From assembly GCA_963575745.1 (NCBI GenBank), contig CAUYUJ010019089.1:121158-163657 (forward strand): DNA of 42,500 bases, read 5' to 3'. Within the stretch, counting starts at the first letter, position 1, and each line of letters begins with the position of its first letter. Source of the stretch: Prorocentrum cordatum. Lineage: Eukaryota; Sar; Dinophyceae; Prorocentrales; Prorocentraceae. Below the pieces are notes generated by a model. The model was not told where the DNA came from, searched no databases, and saw only the letters and a list, made by a program, of their open reading frames with translations. A program made the position numbers and the translations under genes. This document shows, piece after piece, positions 9,926-22,117 of this stretch.

Positions 9926-10267
9926 AGCGATCCTGATTGTGATGACATTGACGATGATGATTACGATGGTGGTGATGCTGATGATTACGACGGTGATGAT
10001 GAGGATGACGATTTAGATACTGATGTTGATGACGATGATGATGCTGATAATGACGACGGTGATGATGAAGTTGACGATGATGATCCTGATGGTGACGATC
10101 CTGATGACGGTGAAGATGATGATGATATTGCTGAGGAGGAGGATGATGATTCCGATTGTGCTCATGATGCTGACGATGTTGATGTTGGCGATGATGCTGA
10201 TGATGACGACGATGATGATGATGGCGATATCGACGAGGATGATGATGGCGATGATGGCGATGATGAC

Positions 10268-10308
<41 letters not shown>

Positions 10309-10790
10309 GTATGCTGATGATGATGATGTCGACGAGGATGATGGCGATACTGATGATGATGATATTGGTGATGTCGACGATGCTGATTGCGATACTGATG
10401 ATGATGGTGTTGGTGATGATGCTCATGATCATACTGATACGCATGATGATGCTCATGGAGATGGCGATCAGGAGGAGGCGGCTGACGGTGATGACGATGA
10501 CGATGATGAGGATGATGATGTCCTTGATGATGTTGATGCTGATGCTGATGATGATGTCGACGATGGTGAGTGTGATGATGTTGATGGTGATGCTGATGGC
10601 GATGATGATGATACTGATGGTGATGATGGTGATGATGATGATGATGTCCTTGATGATGTTGATGCTGCTGCTGATGATGATGATGATGATGTCGACGATG
10701 GTGGGTGTGATGATGTTGATGATGATGCTGATGGCGATGATGCTGATACTGATGGTGATGGTGATGAGGATGACGCTGATGCGGATGATG
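9926..10790. repeat. Degenerate GAT array, left arm, second block
   Basis: Long and less regular than the first array, mixing GATGATGAT with GACGATGTTGATGCTGAT. The + strand carries GAT. A short GAGG-rich segment follows at 10800-10940. Confidence 0.85.
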
Positions 10791-11009
10791 GGGCGGACGT
10801 GGGGGGATGGGGGAGGAGGGCGAGGGCGGGGGGACGAGGGGTGAAGGGGGAGGGGGAGGATGAGGAGGAGGAGGAGGAAGAAGAGGAGGACGAGGAGGAG
10901 GAGGAGGAGGAGGAGGAGGAGGAGGAGGGGAGGGGGAGGAGGGTGGTGAGGATGCGTTGGTGCGTGCCGCCGCCTTCGGGGATGCGTCCTGCCCGACGAC
11001 CCGTGCCCG

Positions 11010-11040
11010 ATCATCAGCATCAGCAACATCATCAGATCAG

Positions 11041-11078
<38 letters not shown>

Positions 11079-11079
11079 G

Positions 11080-11112
<33 letters not shown>

Positions 11113-11400
11113 GATCGTCATCGTCACCATCGTCATCATCACCATCGTCATCATCATCGTCATTCGCATCAGCAGCATCAGCATCAACATCACCATCATC
11201 ATCATCGTCACCAACACCGCCAGCATACTCATAAGATGTTTCATCATCGCCCTTATCATCATCCGCATCGTTGTCAGTTTCGTCATCACCAACAGCATCA
11301 GTATCATCAGCATCATCACTATCACCATCACCACCATCAGCAGCACCATCATCACCATCAGCAACAGCAGCATCGTCACCACCACCACCGCATCCCACCT
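11010..11400. repeat. CAT/ATC array, opposite polarity
   Basis: Here the + strand carries ATC rather than GAT, so the polarity flips close to 10950-11010. Readings are poly-His, poly-Ile or poly-Ser. A CCT-rich tail follows to about 11520. Confidence 0.85.
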
Positions 11401-11519
11401 GCTCCTCGGTATCTTCACCTTCTCCTCATCGTCACCCCCCGTCTCATCCGCATCCTCCTCGTCTTCCTCGTCCTCCGCCTCCTTCTCATCCTCCTCCTTC
11501 TCCTCCTCCCCCTCTCCCT

Positions 11520-12600
11520 GGTCGTCATTCCTCCACACGCCTTTTCTTGCGCGTCGCCTGCGCCGTCTCGCGGCGCTGTTTCATTCGCCGATTGGCGCAG
11601 CTGCGCACCCGCGAAGCGGTGGGGGACGGGCGAGGATGGCGAGGCGGTTCTTGACCCACGATCCGAACAGTGGCGGACGATGCGCGGAATGGGTGGGGGG
11701 TGGGGCCGATGGGAGGGGGCGGGCGGGGTGAGGGTACGATGGGCGAGGGATGGGGGTTGGAGGATGGGGAAGATAGGAGGGTAATTGGAGGGCGATGTGA
11801 CATCATTGTCGACGCGTGGACGAGGGAGTGCGACTGCACAGTGGAAGCCCGACCACAAGAAACCTTCCGCAAGGATCGCAACCTTGGGACCCCAGGGCGC
11901 ACATTGCTTTTTGATGCGAGAACGTCTAGCCTTCCACCGCAAAACCGTCGACACCCAAGAAACCCAGTGCACACTGGCGGAAAACATTATGTTTCTTGGC
12001 GTTGGCCCCCCACTGTAACGTGCCAGCTCGCAGCCCGCAGCGGAAGGCAGAGCGCCAGACCTTCATTCCCTCATCCGCCCGTCGTTCCCTTCCCCCCCAG
12101 ACATCCCCATATCCAATCTCCTCCCGCGCCCCCTTCCCAGGCCGTCCCCCCTCCCCTCCCACGCCCATCCGCGCACCAGGGAAAGCGACACTCGTCCCTC
12201 ACACTTCTTCCCGTCCATCACTGCTTGTCCGACCCCAATCCTCCTCATCCCCCTCCCATCGGGCGTGCCGCGGGCATTCCGCCAGCCATCTAGTCGTGAC
12301 AGCACCGTGTGAACTCGAGGTCCGCCACCCGACATGGGGCGCGCGTGGGCGCTCTGTCTCCCCGTGCCCCCAGAGCGAGGGAAGGGGGCAGGGGAACAGC
12401 CACGGGAGGGGCCGTGCGATGGAGGAGAGGGGGGGGAGGGGCAGATGACGAAGGAAACGGGATGAGCAAGGGGGGGGGGGGGAGGTGAGTGGGACACCCT
12501 AATCTTCACCCCTCCGCCTCCCCCATATCCTCCCTCGCCTCTGGCTTTCCACTTCTCATCCTCCTCCGCCTCCCTGTTCTCGCACCCCATCCACCCTATG
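11520..12600. other. Stretch without a recognisable gene
   Basis: GGGGATGG-type and CCCATCC-type purine/pyrimidine runs alternate with ordinary sequence. Several frames are open but none has natural protein character. It lies downstream of the transposase-like gene, so it could hold its 3' end or an unseen last exon. Confidence 0.4.
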
Positions 12601-12632
12601 CCCATCATCACCACCATCATCACCCACAGTAC

Positions 12633-12686
<54 letters not shown>

Positions 12687-12716
12687 CATCATCCTCATCA
12701 TCATCATCACCACTAC
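12556..12716 (-). repeat. ATC array at the 3' end of the transposase-like gene
   Basis: On the + strand ATC repeats (12615-12710) lie directly after the last conserved residues of the gene (MVPPYG on the minus strand). If not spliced out, they code for some twenty Asp residues and a Gly-rich end. A GT donor in the minus-strand codon run CCA TAT G|GTAGTG would remove them. Confidence 0.6.
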
Positions 12717-15275
12717 CATATGGGGGCACCATTGCGGTTTCCATGACAAAGTCCCGTGTATGTCTGCCGCACCTAACCTTCTCTGCGATTTTGCTACACA
12801 CCTTGTTGATGGGTGTTCCTACGGCCGAAGAGGCGCCGACACGTGTGATGAATCGTTGATAATCTTCGGGCTGGTAGCACCACACGAAACGTGGATTGAG
12901 TGGTGTCTGGCGCACTAAGTGCCATAGGAAGTGGTGCTTGTTCACAACAGAATACTTGTATTTCGGGGGAACACCATTAAACGCCCTGTCAGACAAGTAT
13001 TGGTAGCACGTGAGGTAGTTATCCGCCGATGTCCTGAGTTGTGCGCACTCGGCGGGCGATAGAAAGAGCCCGCCCTGCTCGATGGTGGTATACATCTGGC
13101 ACAAGCTCTTGAGCTGTAGCACCCTGGTTTTTTTCTCCGTGGAACCATCGTTGTACTCCCTGGCCAGCGCCAGGGCCACCCTAGCGAGAGAACGTGCTTG
13201 CGCTGCCTTTACTGACTTCGACAATACTGGGAAGTCGGAGTGGGGGGAGCCTTCGTCAGCAACGAACGTGCCGAACTTGAAATGGGTGACGCGGTGATCT
13301 AAACCGAGTTCGTCGTAGAGTTCCTGGATACGTGCCCAGAGCCGCTCCACTATAATCGTCCTAACCCCGTGCTCCTCTTCGCAAACAATCTCGTAAAACA
13401 AGTTGGCGACGCTGTGGCCCGTGATTCCCAGGTCCATGGTGTGCATCACATCAAGCGATAGGGAATGCAGGGAGACCCCCCATATATTGTATATCGGATG
13501 GTCCACTACATAGTGTCGCGAGTGGTGCTTCCAATGGTTGGGTGAATCAGCATTGAACTCGTTGAACGGGTTGTCTGCTTTGTTGCACGGGCACAGCCAA
13601 CAGAACTCGTTGCTATTAGACCCTGGCATCTGCAGGTAGTTCGAGTAAAACTCGAGGTCGCCCAGGATGGCGTATAGAAACCCTCGGTATTTCGTGTCGG
13701 AGTCGGTCAACCACCTGTTTGCCAACTTGGCCCTCTCTGGATCTAAACGCATGCCGTTCCAGTCCGACCCCCTCGGCACACCAAGGGACACCGTTCGGGG
13801 AGGCCCTCCTTCGCTCCCGCTGGCCCACTCACGCCCCCCTTTCCGACCGTGCCTGCCCTCCGCCCTTGCACGCGGCGCCCTAGCAGCGCGACGCCACCGC
13901 GCCGACCGCGCAGCGAGCCAGGCCGTGCACTGGGCGCCGTAGACACGAGCGGGGGAGAGAGATGAGCAGGATAGAAGGGGTGGCCCAGACAACATGTGAC
14001 AGTGCACAACACCACGGTAGCCACGACACGACGACATGGGGTGATTGCGTGCACGGAGCGGCGTAGCCTTCCCAATCTCTCGATGGGTGCTTCCCCGACG
14101 CCAACGCATTGAAGGACCACCGAAGGATTTTCCATATATGTATGAAGGTGTCGCACCCGTGCTTGTTTTGTTTGGCAAGCGTGCTCAGGGGCCACGAAAC
14201 TAAGGCCATTGTCAGGCTCTTTGTGTTACCCTTGGCCAGCAAACTCGTCATGCTGATTGATACCAGCGAGTCTCGGGTAAGGAACTCGGCCCCGTCACCG
14301 TGCACCCGCAATGGGATGCACGTGGAGGCGCGGTCGCGGACGTCCCATACAGGGTGACCACGTAGTCGTGGCTCGTTCCTGAGACGTGTTTGAGCGGCCG
14401 CTTCCTGGATCAAGCGAAAACGGTTAACGACAGACGTGCGTGTATATGCACGCATGTCGGTAACCGCTGCCGTATCTATAACATGATACAAATACATGTA
14501 TGTATGTATATATATATGTATAGATGTATGCATTTGCACAATGGTACAAATGCATATACACACCATGCGTGCACGACCATATACATTGGGGCTGTAGGCG
14601 GGTTGGTTAGTTGTAGGTGGGTTGGGGGCGTTGTAGCTGGGCCGGGTAGGTGGATGGTTGGTTGTGGGTGGGGTTGGGGGCGAACTAGGTTAGTTAGCCA
14701 TTCGGTGGCACCCTAAACTCACGCATTAGACATGTGTACGAATATACATAGACATGCCTGCAAAACTATAAAATCCGCGTCCTGCTGGCATGGTCCCAGA
14801 ACTCACCCGCGCCGGAGGTCCCGAAGATGTCGTGGAACTCCGAGGGGTAGTTGTGAAACAATGCTGAAAACCATTCGTGCGGTAATAGGACCGAGCACGT
14901 CGCGTCCGTCACTGTATTGGTTTTCGGGTCCAAGCACGGGACCTCGATGTCCAAGGGAAAGGGCAATTTGCTTTTGCCAAGCATGGTGTTGAGCTGCGAG
15001 TGGATGTTGCCAGGGTAGTTGCCCCATTGACCCAGCCCCGCCAGCTTGTTGATTTCTGGATGACGTAGGCCGTCCTTGTACGCTGCATGCGCCACTCTCT
15101 GAACTTCTGTTGCGGGCAGGAGGCCCCACGTCCATGACCTCAGTAGATGGGTGCCTAGATTCGACCACTCGGACCCTGGGGCTGATGGGGCTGGTGCTGG
15201 CACGTCGTCGCTAGAGTCACCGTCCGCGGCGCGGCCATGGGGCGCCAGACGACGTGTTTTCCGCGGGGGGGGCAT
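12717..15275 (-). CDS. Transposase-like protein, three exons
   Basis: Read on the minus strand: exon 1 15275-14782 (ATG at 15275), exon 2 14378-14068, exon 3 from 13742. Phases match at both joints. Intron 1 begins GA (AGCAG|GACGCG) and ends CTCAG|G; intron 2 begins GC (GAAG|GCTACG) and probably ends TTTAG. The joined protein is about 611 residues. It has HGDGAEF at about 191-197, a Cys cluster CWLCPC at 316-321, and DVMHTMDLGI at 366-375, followed by a long helical region and VWCYQPEDY at 556-564. The Asp-rich HGDG, CxxC and DVMH-x-x-D pattern resembles Tnp2-like (EnSpm/CACTA) and related DDE transposases; similar proteins are abundant in dinoflagellate genomes as far as I know. The catalytic triad is not proven. 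Exon 3 either ends at a GT donor near 12717 or runs on to 12556 as a poly-Asp tail written by an ATC array. Confidence 0.75.
14379..14781 (-). other. Intron 1 of the transposase-like gene, GA donor
   Basis: A 403-bp intron bounded by AG|GACGCG and CTCAG|GAAC. It contains a TATG/CATG microsatellite at 14490-14560 and a GGTTGGGGG-rich stretch at 14590-14700. The reading frame fits only if this segment is removed: the flanking frames differ, and stops occur inside. Confidence 0.65.
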
Positions 15276-15650
15276 CTTGACCGAGGGGTGTGACGGTGTG
15301 ACCTCGAGCCACGCTGTCTGTCGATTGAACGAGTAACGCACGTCGTGGCGACAACAACCCTTGACGACGGACGCTAGACACACAGCAGGGCATGCGATGG
15401 CCAGGGTGGAGAGCGAGGGTGTCTGCGAGAAGACGGGCTGCAGAGGCGCAGGCATTCTGTTGGCCAGCACGCGCTTGGCTTCATCGCCAGCGAACTCGCT
15501 AGCAGCACATGCCTGGCGCGCTCGCCAGCACAGGCCTGGCCTTCGGGTGGAAGGCCAGGCAGCTCGGGCAGCAACGCGGACCGACCTGGAACGCCAACGC
15601 CCAGACTCATCGGATTGATCGTCCAAGGTCTCGCGGCCCATGTGGTGCCA
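15276..15650. other. Upstream flank of the transposase-like gene
   Basis: The exon 1 frame stays open upstream to 15641 without conserved character, so I placed the start at the ATG at 15275. No promoter element can be named. A dispersed repeat starts at 15651. Confidence 0.4.
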
Positions 15651-16304
15651 ATCCCACCAGCCTTCTGGGCGTCGGTTGTTTAGAACGTTTCCTCTTCCAC
15701 CCCTCCTTCCACTTCGGGGAGGGGTTTACCCCTCCCACCACCCCCTCTCCTGGACCTGGGCGGCGGGTTCGCGCGTCGTCGGGGCGTTCAAAACGGCCTC
15801 GGCGGGGAAGCCAATGCACTTGGTTGTGCTAGGGTGTTTGCCCATGTTGGCCTCTTTAGGAGGGGTACTGCAATTCCTCTCCCCCTCCTGTGATCGATCT
15901 CACCCAAGATGGCCCAAATATTACCCCCAGGGCTCCCAAGGGTGCCCCGAGAGGGCCCCAAGAGGTGGCCAGGATGCCCCAAGAGGCCCCCAGGGCCCCC
16001 CCACGAGGCCCCCAAGAGACAACCAAGAGGCCCCCAAAGACCCCCCAAAGGCACCCACGATGCCTCAAGAAGCTTCGGCGAACATGCCAAAGCATTGAGT
16101 TCACTAAGGTGTTCGCCACATATTGGACTGATTGGGATGACTCCAAGAGCGCCTGGTGAGCTTAAGATGACCTCCAGGATGGCTCAAGATATCCCACGAT
16201 GTCTCAGAATGGCTTCCTCCGCATGCTGCCCACTTCCCTGATCGAGGCAAGTCTTCTGGGCATCGTTTCTGGATGGGCTGGTTGCGATTCGCGAAGCGTC
16301 AACA
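15651..16304 (+). repeat. Dispersed repeat R, copy 1
   Basis: It begins TCCCACCAGCC(T/C)TCTGGGCG, has a TTCGGGGAGGGGTTTACCCC segment and a block of CCCAAGAGG-type units, and ends with CATCGTTTCTGGATGGGCTG followed by GCGTCAACAA. Copy 4 (25716-26468) aligns from end to end; copies 2 and 3 share the ends. No coding capacity is evident. Confidence 0.7.
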
Positions 16305-16576
16305 AGTGCTTTTCGAGCCCCACGGGGGCCCGCCGCACAGCCGACGTTTCGGATCCGCTTGACCATGATGCGACGTCGGTCTGCACAGCTGCCGCAGCGC
16401 GAGCAAAAAACGTTTGCAGCACGCCATTGCCATGCTATCCACACGCATCTTCGAGCCACCGTGGCACACGACGCGCCTTGCGATCCTGATTTCTGACACG
16501 TGAAACGGGCACCTGCTGAAATCATTTCTTATGATGGCAATGGCGGGCAGCACCAGGGCTGCGCGGGGCCAACTAC
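16305..16576. other. Short spacer downstream of the seven-exon gene
   Basis: It lies between repeat R copy 1 and the stop codon of the minus-strand gene and probably includes that gene's 3' untranslated region. I see nothing else in it. Confidence 0.35.
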
Positions 16577-19500
16577 CTAGGACTCCGAAAGCAAGCTGAT
16601 GCCCGAGGCGGCCACGAACGCGGCCTTCGACTGGCTGATGACCTTCTTGGCCTGGGCAGCGTTCACCGTGTCCTCCAGCAGGAGCTCCTCGGTGGCGTCC
16701 CCGAGCTTCTTGATGGCAGACATCGCCTCTAGACTCGACGCATCATTACCGTTCGTGTTCGATCATCCTCCTCCTCCTCCTGCTCCTGCTCCCCCTCTTC
16801 CTCCTCCTCGCCCTCCTCCTCCTCCGCCTCCTCCTCCTCCTCCTCCTCCGCCCGCCCGCCCGCCGTCCATATTTCCCTCCCCCCCTCCCTCCCTCCTCCT
16901 TCCTTCCTCCTGCATACCCCCCCCCCCCCTTCCCCATCCCCATCATCATCAGCATCAGTCTCGTCCTCATCCTCCTCTTCTTCTTCGGGCCGTTGTTTCG
17001 CACTGCCCTCCGCGAGTCGAGGTGGGTCGTGAACAACGGCCCCACGACCAATGTGGGCCGCTTTCAGCAACCTCAACACCACCATCGCCTCCTAGTTCAC
17101 CTCCTGTTCCTCATCCTCCTCAGCCTCGTCCTCATCCTTTTCATCCTCCCACTCCTCGTCCTTAATCCTCCGATCCCTCCTCCTCCTCCTTCTCGTCATC
17201 ATCGGCATCCTCCCCGATGTGCCGCAGTCTCACCACCCTCAACATCCAAATCACCTTCCTCCGACTCATCCTGTTCGTCTGCCCCCAGTGTTGCCATTCC
17301 AGTCATCGGCCCCCTTGCCATTCATACATCATAAGTTCGCCCTCATCCCCAGCTGGCCTTCTTGGCCTGCTCCACGTCCTTGCTGCTGCAGCCGTCGCTC
17401 TGCTGGGCGAGCCTGACGATGTTGATCAGCGCGCTGCCGCCGTCCTAGGGCGACGAACGAGGGGCGACGAACCACGACGACGATGGCGACGGCCACGACG
17501 GACGACGGACGGCGACGACGACGCGCCATCGGCCAAGTGCCCTGAATGGGTCCCGATCGAGCAAGCGGTGCATGTTCTGGTCTCCCCTTCGTTCCTCCGC
17601 ATCGATCTCTTGCTCCGCCCCTTCTCCGAAGGAGAGGGGAAGGAGGGATGATCCTGATGATGATGATGCTGATGCTGATGCTGATGGTGCTGCTGCTGCT
17701 GCTGCTACTGCTGCTGATGGTGATGACGATGATGATGGTGACATGATGATGATGATGCTGTTGATGATGATGATGATGATGATGATGAGGATGAGGATGA
17801 GGATGAGGATGATGATGTGGAGGAGGAGGAGGAGGAGGAGGAGGAGGAGGAGAAGAGGAGTAGAGGAGTTGAGGATGGGGGGGGGGGAGGAGGGGAGTAA
17901 GATGAGGGGAGGCGGAGGACTAGGAGGAGGAGGATGTGGAGGAGGAGGATGAGGCGGAGATCGAGGCGCAGGAGCAGATCCAGGAGAGGAAGCGGGGACC
18001 ATGACGGGATAGTGACGTCGGCAGCCGTAGGGCGAGGTGACATGGGACTGCGAGGGGAATGACGTTCAGTCCGAGTCTCCTTCGTCGCTTTGTCAATCTT
18101 TTGCAAGAACTCGATGGCCTTCGCCTGGAACGTCGCGCTGTCCGCTTTGATGTCGTTGACCGTCTCGCAGCACACCTTGAGCTTCTTGATGTCACGCTTC
18201 ATCTCCTGCAGCGCCTTGGGCTGGCGGGCATGTCATGGTCGAGCCTCCCGCTTGGGAGGCCCAACCATATACATACCCTGCCACGCTGTGGCATTTCACA
18301 AGTCATCACCGCTCCAACCTGACGCTCTCAAAGCGGAGCTGGCAGTTGCCAGCTCCGTTTTGGGAGCGCCAGGTTGGAGCGGCCCTTAGCGGGTATAGAC
18401 GGCACTCAAGGCGCAGAATTAGGCACGTCTACGGGCGTGGATGTTGAGTGGGATGACCAGGCTGGCACATCGATTGGATATTCAGGCGGAGGAGGGCCCC
18501 GACCAGGAGGATGGGGACCAGGACATGTCCGACGACGGGGGGGGAGGGGGCAGGGCGAGGGTTGAGGAGACCGATGTCGGAGGGAGTAGAGCGCGAGCTT
18601 CGAGTGGTGGTTGTTCCACCAGATGCCTTCTTCTTGTTGCCGCGCCCGCGACCCGCCTCTGGCTCGTCATCATCCCTGTCGGCCACGCCAGGCAGGTCGA
18701 GGCCCATGTGCGACATGTTGCCTGCGAGCGAATGCACGGTTATAGGGGGCGCGGAAACACGAACAGGAGTGGTATGAGAGCGAGGGCGGAGGGTGCACAT
18801 CAGGCTGTTTCACGGGTTCGACCGTGACCAGGCCGAGGGGGGACGTACAGGGATTCGTACAGAATATGGGGGTATGGAACATGTTATTTTCTTTGTTACT
18901 CATCTTCCTCCTTTCCACCGAACCACCATGCCTCTCCCCCATCGCAATGATCTGCCTACTCGCCCTCATCCTGATGACGATCCTGTTCCTGCCAGGGACC
19001 TCCCCTTGCTGCCCATGCCGTCTCCTCATCCTTCATGTTCCTCCCCATATCTCTCCAGCGTCGCTTCGACGCCCAAGTGCCGTGGCTCACGAGATCCGTG
19101 CACATCTTCATGCCTGCCATGCCTGCGCCAAGCTCGTCGAAGGCGTCCCTCGAAATGCTCTTTTTGCCAGTGCCGCCCTGCTCTTTGCTGCGAGTGAACC
19201 GCTTCTCACCAGCGTCCTGGATCAGCTGGAATTGCTGGCGCCGCGGGTTGTCTGGGTTCGGGCGAGTCTGGGAGCCAAATCGATACATATAAACGTGGAG
19301 TGGTGATAAGGAGGGGGGTGGAACGAGGGGGGTGGTTCAATCACACCAGCCTTTCAGGGCGTAGGTGGTTTAGGGTGTAGTGTTTTACATGTGCCCCTCT
19401 TCACCTTGGGGGGCATGTCCCCTGCCCCCTCCCCATGGACCTGGACGAGGGGTCCCGCGAGGAGTTTGAGCGTCCAAGATGGCCCGAAATGGCTCCAAGA

Positions 19501-21932
19501 CCGCCTCGGAGAGCCCAAGATGAGCTCCAATATTGCTCAATGTATCCCGAGCCTCAAGGTGGCCCACACGTTGTTCCAATAGGCCCCACCACTGCTCTAC
19601 GACGGCTCCAAGTGGCCAAAGAGCTCACCAAGGAGGGCCCGAAGAGGCAAAACTCGTGTCCAAAAACTAAGGGACACCATTGTGTTGATGTATTGCCGTT
19701 TCGCTTCGGATGGCCTTCCGAGGCCTCAAGGCGGTTCCAATATGCACATTATTGTCCCATGAGGTGTCCACGGGAGCCTCAATACGGACCCAAGAGCGCT
19801 CGAGGGTGCTCCAAGATCGCCCCAAGAGGGCATCAATAGGCGACGGTAGGCACTGCATAATGGCGAGGGTGATTCGGAACCCCATTTTTTAAACCGATGT
19901 CCCCCAAGGTGCCCCGAAGAACACCCCCCCAAGGCACCCACGAGTGCACCAATTATGCCCCCAAGAGGCGTCCAGGAGGTCCCAAGAGGCGCACACGCTG
20001 CCTAAACGGGACCCCACGAGATCCCCAAGAGGCTTCAAGGGGACCGCCGAGGCTAGGCATCAAACCACCAAGTCACAACAGGCATCCGACGAGGCTCATA
20101 TGTTCGTACGTCGTTAGTCTCATCCTCCTCCTCCTCCTCCTCCTCCTCCTCCTCAACCTCCTCCCTCTCATCCTCCCCCTCCTCAGATTCCAGCCCATCC
20201 TCCTCCTCATGATCCACTTTGTCATTATCCGCCTGCTCCTCCTCCTGCTCCTCCGACTTTCTGATCCCTCCTTCCCCCACATCGGACGGCGTACCCCGCC
20301 TCGTGTCCTGCATGCTACCTCACTTCCCTGATCACCTCAACTCATCTTGGCATCGTTTCTGGACGGGATGGTGGGGGTACGCGAAGCGTCAGTGGTTGGT
20401 AGGGTAGATGTCCAATTCTTCCTCCCCTCTCACGTCCACCCAATAGATGGGCGGGTGCCCTGTGCACGTGCGACACCCATCGGAACCTCAATCTTGTCGT
20501 TCGCAACCATCTCGTCCAGCTCCGAGTCCGAGTACACCTCCAAGGCCTGCTTCCTAGTGCACCACTTCGCCGTCCTGGTGATCGTCTCGCTGAAGCTCAG
20601 CCTCTGCGTGATCTCCATGAACGTGTCGCCCAGCTGCGGGTCCACGAGGAAGCCCATGAGCAGCTTCTGCTTGGAGAGCTGCTTGCCAGTCGACGCCGTC
20701 GACGCCTGGGGCCCACATGGCTGGGCGAGGGGACACATGAGGCGGAGATGGACGAGGGCGGGCGAGAGGATGAGTGCATGAGGCTAGGGAGGGTGGTCAC
20801 ACGGTGCCGTATCTGGGGCAGGTTTTATGGTTGAGCGCGTGGCCTCGACGCATGAGCATGAGGCAGGGAGGGAGGGGAGCAGAATAAGGAGGAACAGGAG
20901 GAGGAAGGGAGGGAGGGGAGGAGGAGGAGACGGATGAGGCGGAGGAGGAGGAGGAGCAGGACCAGGACGAGTAGGATGAGGATGAGGATGGGGATGCGGA
21001 CGGGGAGGAAGGGGGAAGGGGATGCTGATGATGATGAGGAGGAGGAGGAGGACGATGATGATGATGATGATGATGATGATGAGGAGGAGGAGGAGGAGGA
21101 GGAGGAGGAGGAGGATGAGGATGGGGATGATGAGGCCGAGGGAGGGGATGGTGGTGAGGAGGATGAGGACGTAGTCGCATATGGAAGGTTTCCTCCGCGA
21201 GCCTCCTCGTAGGCCGCCGCAGCCTTGGGCTTCTTCTTCCTGGCGGTCTCGAACCGTCCATACAGCGCCCTCGCCAGGGGCCATTGGCGATGCGGGCGCG
21301 TCGGGGGCGAGGCGTTCGCGGGCGGGGGCAACGTGACCACGTGACCGATGCCACCGCCCACGAGCGCGTCGCCCCCGCGTCTCTCCATCGCTGCAGGCCC
21401 CTGTTTGAATCAAGAACGGCCTGATCTCCTTGTCCGTAAAGATGCACTTGAGGTGCGCGGGGTCGCTGACGTCGGCGTGGGCCTTGAAGAGGTCCTGCTT
21501 CTCCTCGATGGACGTGCAGGCCGCGGCCGCAGACGCGAGCTGCTCGCAGGACCACCTCCGAGCGGAGGTGGCGGGATCTACTCCCTTGCCTTCCCCACCC
21601 AGTAGATTGCTCCCTCCCACTCGTTTCCCGCCTCCACTCTCGCCAATATAAATGCACAATGCTCAGTCACACTGCCCAAGGGAAATGCGCGGGAGGGAGC
21701 AGGACACGCATGAGGGATTCCAGATGAGGAGATAATATGTATTAATGAAGTGGAAGGCGCAGTAGAAAGGGGAGGAGCGGCCAGGGAGGTGGATTTCAAG
21801 CTCCGCCCACGTCGCTCCATCACCCGCGCTGGCGGGCTTCTTGATCACCGTGGCCTTCGCCTTGGGCTTCCCGCGGACAGCGGGGGCCTTCGCCGCAGCC
21901 TTGACCTTCGTCTTCTTCATCACCTGGACCAT
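16577..21932 (-). CDS. Lys/Ala-rich hypothetical protein in seven exons
   Basis: Minus-strand exons: 21932-21824, 21577-21421, 21239-21206, 20705-20487, 18220-18080, 17444-17358 and 16726-16577, ending in TAG. All phases agree. Inferred donors are GT, GC, GA, GT, GA, GC. The product is about 297 residues. It starts MVQVMKKTKVKAAAK, a basic Lys/Ala/Pro region that suggests nuclear or nucleic-acid binding, then has an acidic-helical segment (SIEEKQDLFKAHADV), the best-conserved-looking block in exon 4 (KLLMGFLVDPQLGDTFMEIT, ending near SELDEMVANDKIE) and a coiled-coil-like C-terminal half (EMKRDIKKLK..; AIKKLGDATEELLLEDTV). I do not recognise a named domain. It could be cargo or an accessory protein of the surrounding element. 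The start is uncertain; exon 1 may instead continue an upstream gene through GTCCAG|GTGATG. Confidence 0.65.
16760..17357. repeat. CCT/CTC-rich intron sequence
   Basis: CCTCCT runs (about 16765-16860 and scattered to 17205) fill the intron between the last two exons of the seven-exon gene. On the minus strand, the sense strand of that gene, they are purine runs of AGG. The large Arg, Glu or Pro frames here are products of this repeat. Confidence 0.7.
17648..17880. repeat. GAT and GAG arrays in an intron
   Basis: GAT/GCT units at 17648-17815 pass into GAG units at 17816-17870. They lie between exons 18220-18080 and 17444-17358 of the minus-strand gene. Confidence 0.85.
18309..18382. repeat. 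74-bp near-perfect palindrome
   Basis: CCGCTCCAACCTGACGCTCT... meets its own inverted copy with almost no loop; about 33-34 of 37 arm positions pair. It lies in the intron just upstream (in transcript order) of exon 18220-18080. A second small hairpin (GCCTCCCGCTTGGGAGGC) is at about 18243-18260. It may be a MITE remnant or a transcribed hairpin. Confidence 0.7.
18383..19339. other. Intron sequence without recognised features
   Basis: Part of the 2.3-kb intron between exons 20705-20487 and 18220-18080. Several frames are open on both strands but none is splice-bounded or protein-like. Confidence 0.4.
19340..20391 (+). repeat. Dispersed repeat R, copy 2
   Basis: It starts TCACACCAGCCTTTCAGGGCG and ends CATCGTTTCTGGACGGGATG..GCGAAGCGTCA. 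The middle is a long run of CAAGATGGC/CCAAGAGG units, expanded relative to copies 1 and 4, with an inserted CCT array at 20120-20250. It lies in an intron of the seven-exon gene. Confidence 0.6.
20840..21140. repeat. GAG/GAT arrays in an intron
   Basis: GGAGG units followed by GATGATGAT (about 21025-21080) and GAGGAG (21081-21115). They lie between exons 21239-21206 and 20705-20487 of the minus-strand gene. Confidence 0.8.
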
Positions 21933-22117
21933 CGAGCCAGGCAGGCTCCTTGGACGCGTGGGCGTCGGGTGCGGGCTCGACTCTGCGAACCTGGAGCAGC
22001 TCGAGCCTCGCGCCTCTCGTGAGAGTCCGAACGATCTGTCCAGTCTGGCACCGCACGGGCCAGCCTCCGAGAACCACGTGTGCAGTCGAGCAACGTAGTT
22101 TCATGTGAGCGCGTGTG

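Noticed and set aside
8568-11400. Poly-Asp, poly-Met, poly-Ile and poly-His frames
   Set aside because: Direct products of GAT/ATC trinucleotide arrays. The same holds for such frames at 30149-30724, 32403-33757 and 34464-35991.
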